The position numbers were made by a program, and so were the translations under genes. A model generated the notes under the pieces. That model made no database searches. It was not told where the DNA came from and saw nothing but the letters and a program-made list of their open reading frames with translations. Positions 14,130-15,128 of a stretch of 15,128 nt of DNA are shown here, one piece after another. The stretch is from Geobacteraceae bacterium (GTDB taxonomy: Bacteria > Desulfobacterota > Desulfuromonadia > Desulfuromonadales > Desulfuromonadaceae): contig JAIVHC010000174.1 in assembly GCA_020201305.1 (NCBI GenBank), positions 8,166 to 23,293 on the forward strand, given 5' to 3'. Each line of letters opens with the position of its first letter. Positions within the stretch are counted from its first letter, which is position 1.

Positions 14130-15128
14130 ATGACCGATGATTTGAGCAGCGATCAGATAGAGATCATTGTAGATTTTGTCCAGGAAAGTCAGGACATGAT
14201 CGAACAATTGGAACCAACCATCATTGAACTCGGCCAGGATGCAGATACGGACACTATAAATGCCGTCTTTCGCCTGTTCCACTCCATGAAGGGCAGTGCC
14301 GGTTTTCTGGAATTCAACCACATCACCAAGGTTGCTCACTCAGCGGAGAATCTGCTCGACATGGTTCGTTCCGGGAAACTCGAACTTCAGCCGGAACACG
14401 TAAATATGCTGTGTGAGTCGTGCGATTTTTCCAAGGAAGCTCTGGAACATGTATCTGAGACTTACTCAGATGAAGCTATGGCTGAACAAGCTGCAGACAT
14501 GGTGGAGAAACTTAAGAATATAATGGATCAAGACGCGGTGGCTGAATCAGAACCAGAGGTAAACAAAGATTCCGCCACTGCAGACAGCAGCGAAACACCT
14601 GCACAGGAGCAGAATACTGCAGAGGAGGAGGAGGAGGAGGACTTCACCCTCGATATCACCGATGAGATGATCGAGCGCTACATCCAGGAAGCCGAAGAGT
14701 TGCTCGAGTCTGCTGAAGAAGGACTCCTCGAATGGGAGAAGGATACGAGCAACACTGAGGTTCTGGGAATGATCTTCCGCAATATCCACAGCTTCAAGGG
14801 TAACAGTGGGTTTTTCGGTTATGCAAACCTCGAAAAGCTCAGCCACAACATTGAAAGCGTCCTCGATATTATTAAAAACGGTGGCACGTTCGGAGTAGAC
14901 AACCCGTATGAGGTGCTCTTGAATGCCATGGATGCGCTCAAGGACAGTGTCTCCTCTCTCGCGAGCCATGGCGGGAAAGATCACGTCGAAGACCTGGATC
15001 ACCATATTGATGCACTCCAGGAACTTCCGGCACCGCGCCTGGGCGAACTTCTGGTGAAACAAGGTCTTGTCAATGAAGAGGATGTTGAATCGGTTCTCTC
15101 TATCCAGAAAAAACCTTTAGGCGAATAT
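14130..15128 (+). CDS. cheA: Chemotaxis histidine kinase CheA, N-terminal part (truncated by window edge)
   Basis: CheA couples chemoreceptors to the flagellar motor by autophosphorylating a His in its HPt domain and passing the phosphate to CheY. The window contains 333 codons. Two HPt domains are visible: LFHSMKGSAGFLEF with phospho-acceptor His51, and NIHSFKGNSGFFGY with His220. They are joined by an acidic linker containing six Glu residues encoded by (GAG)6. From about residue 302 a third segment begins, PRLGELLVKQGLVNEEDV then SVLSIQKKPLGEY, resembling the N-terminal RLGE domain of GspE/PilB ATPases. I recall similar segments in deltaproteobacterial CheA proteins. The dimerisation, kinase and CheW-like domains lie beyond the window. 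The ATG at 14130 follows GGAGAGAG. It is divergent from the flagellar operon. Confidence 0.9.
   Translation, partial: MTDDLSSDQIEIIVDFVQESQDMIEQLEPTIIELGQDADTDTINAVFRLFHSMKGSAGFLEFNHITKVAHSAENLLDMVRSGKLELQPEHVNMLCESCDFSKEALEHVSETYSDEAMAEQAADMVEKLKNIMDQDAVAESEPEVNKDSATADSSETPAQEQNTAEEEEEEDFTLDITDEMIERYIQEAEELLESAEEGLLEWEKDTSNTEVLGMIFRNIHSFKGNSGFFGYANLEKLSHNIESVLDIIKNGGTFGVDNPYEVLLNAMDALKDSVSSLASHGGKDHVEDLDHHIDALQELPAPRLGELLVKQGLVNEEDVESVLSIQKKPLGEY

Noticed and set aside
14547..15062. 171-codon open frame on the minus strand opposite cheA
   Set aside because: Antisense to clear HPt-domain coding sequence; shadow frame.

Overview
The window holds most of a large flagellar gene cluster on the minus strand (about positions 1-13514) and the start of a divergent cheA on the plus strand (14130 to the right edge). 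In transcription order the minus-strand genes are: secreted TPR protein, flgB, flgC, fliE, fliF, fliG, fliH, fliI, fliJ, motE-like, fliK, flgD, a small flagellar operon protein (TIGR02530/PF12611 type), and flgE, which runs off the left edge. This order, a sigma-54 promoter in front of the cluster, the small flgD-flgE protein, and a CheA with two HPt domains followed by an RLGE-type segment suggest a Gram-negative member of the former Deltaproteobacteria (Desulfobacterota, for example a Desulfuromonas- or Desulfobulbus-like lineage). That placement is an inference from gene order and protein character; no rRNA gene is present.

The genes encode the proximal rod (FlgB, FlgC, FliE), the MS-ring (FliF), the switch (FliG), the export ATPase complex (FliH, FliI, FliJ), a MotE-like periplasmic coiled-coil protein, hook-length control (FliK), the hook cap (FlgD) and the hook (FlgE). 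Most neighbours overlap by a few bases or sit within about 35 bp, with clear Shine-Dalgarno sequences, so this reads as one operon. A GG-N10-GC sigma-54 promoter lies at 13589-13605, with a helically phased tandem repeat about 65-85 bp further upstream that could be the activator site.

Three features make the locus unusual. (1) fliF is broken just after its first transmembrane segment: a short conserved stretch is missing and the frame changes near 9601-9610. (2) The motE-like gene shows the same kind of lesion near 4105-4118: the conserved C-terminal motif is intact but in another frame. (3) The fliF-fliG junction carries a roughly 150-bp MITE-like fold-back element with about 20-bp terminal inverted repeats, bounded by an exact 11-bp direct repeat. 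Removing one repeat copy plus the insert restores a normal 12-bp fliF-fliG spacing with a good ribosome binding site. The element also contributes a 43-codon open frame that overlaps the fliF stop codon as TGATG.

The 615-bp divergent intergenic region (13515-14129) holds the sigma-54 promoter, the tandem repeat and two hairpins in the presumed cheA leader, but no convincing gene. I recognise no wholly new multi-gene system here. The most novel elements are the insertion element and the two frame-breaking deletions in an otherwise intact flagellar operon.
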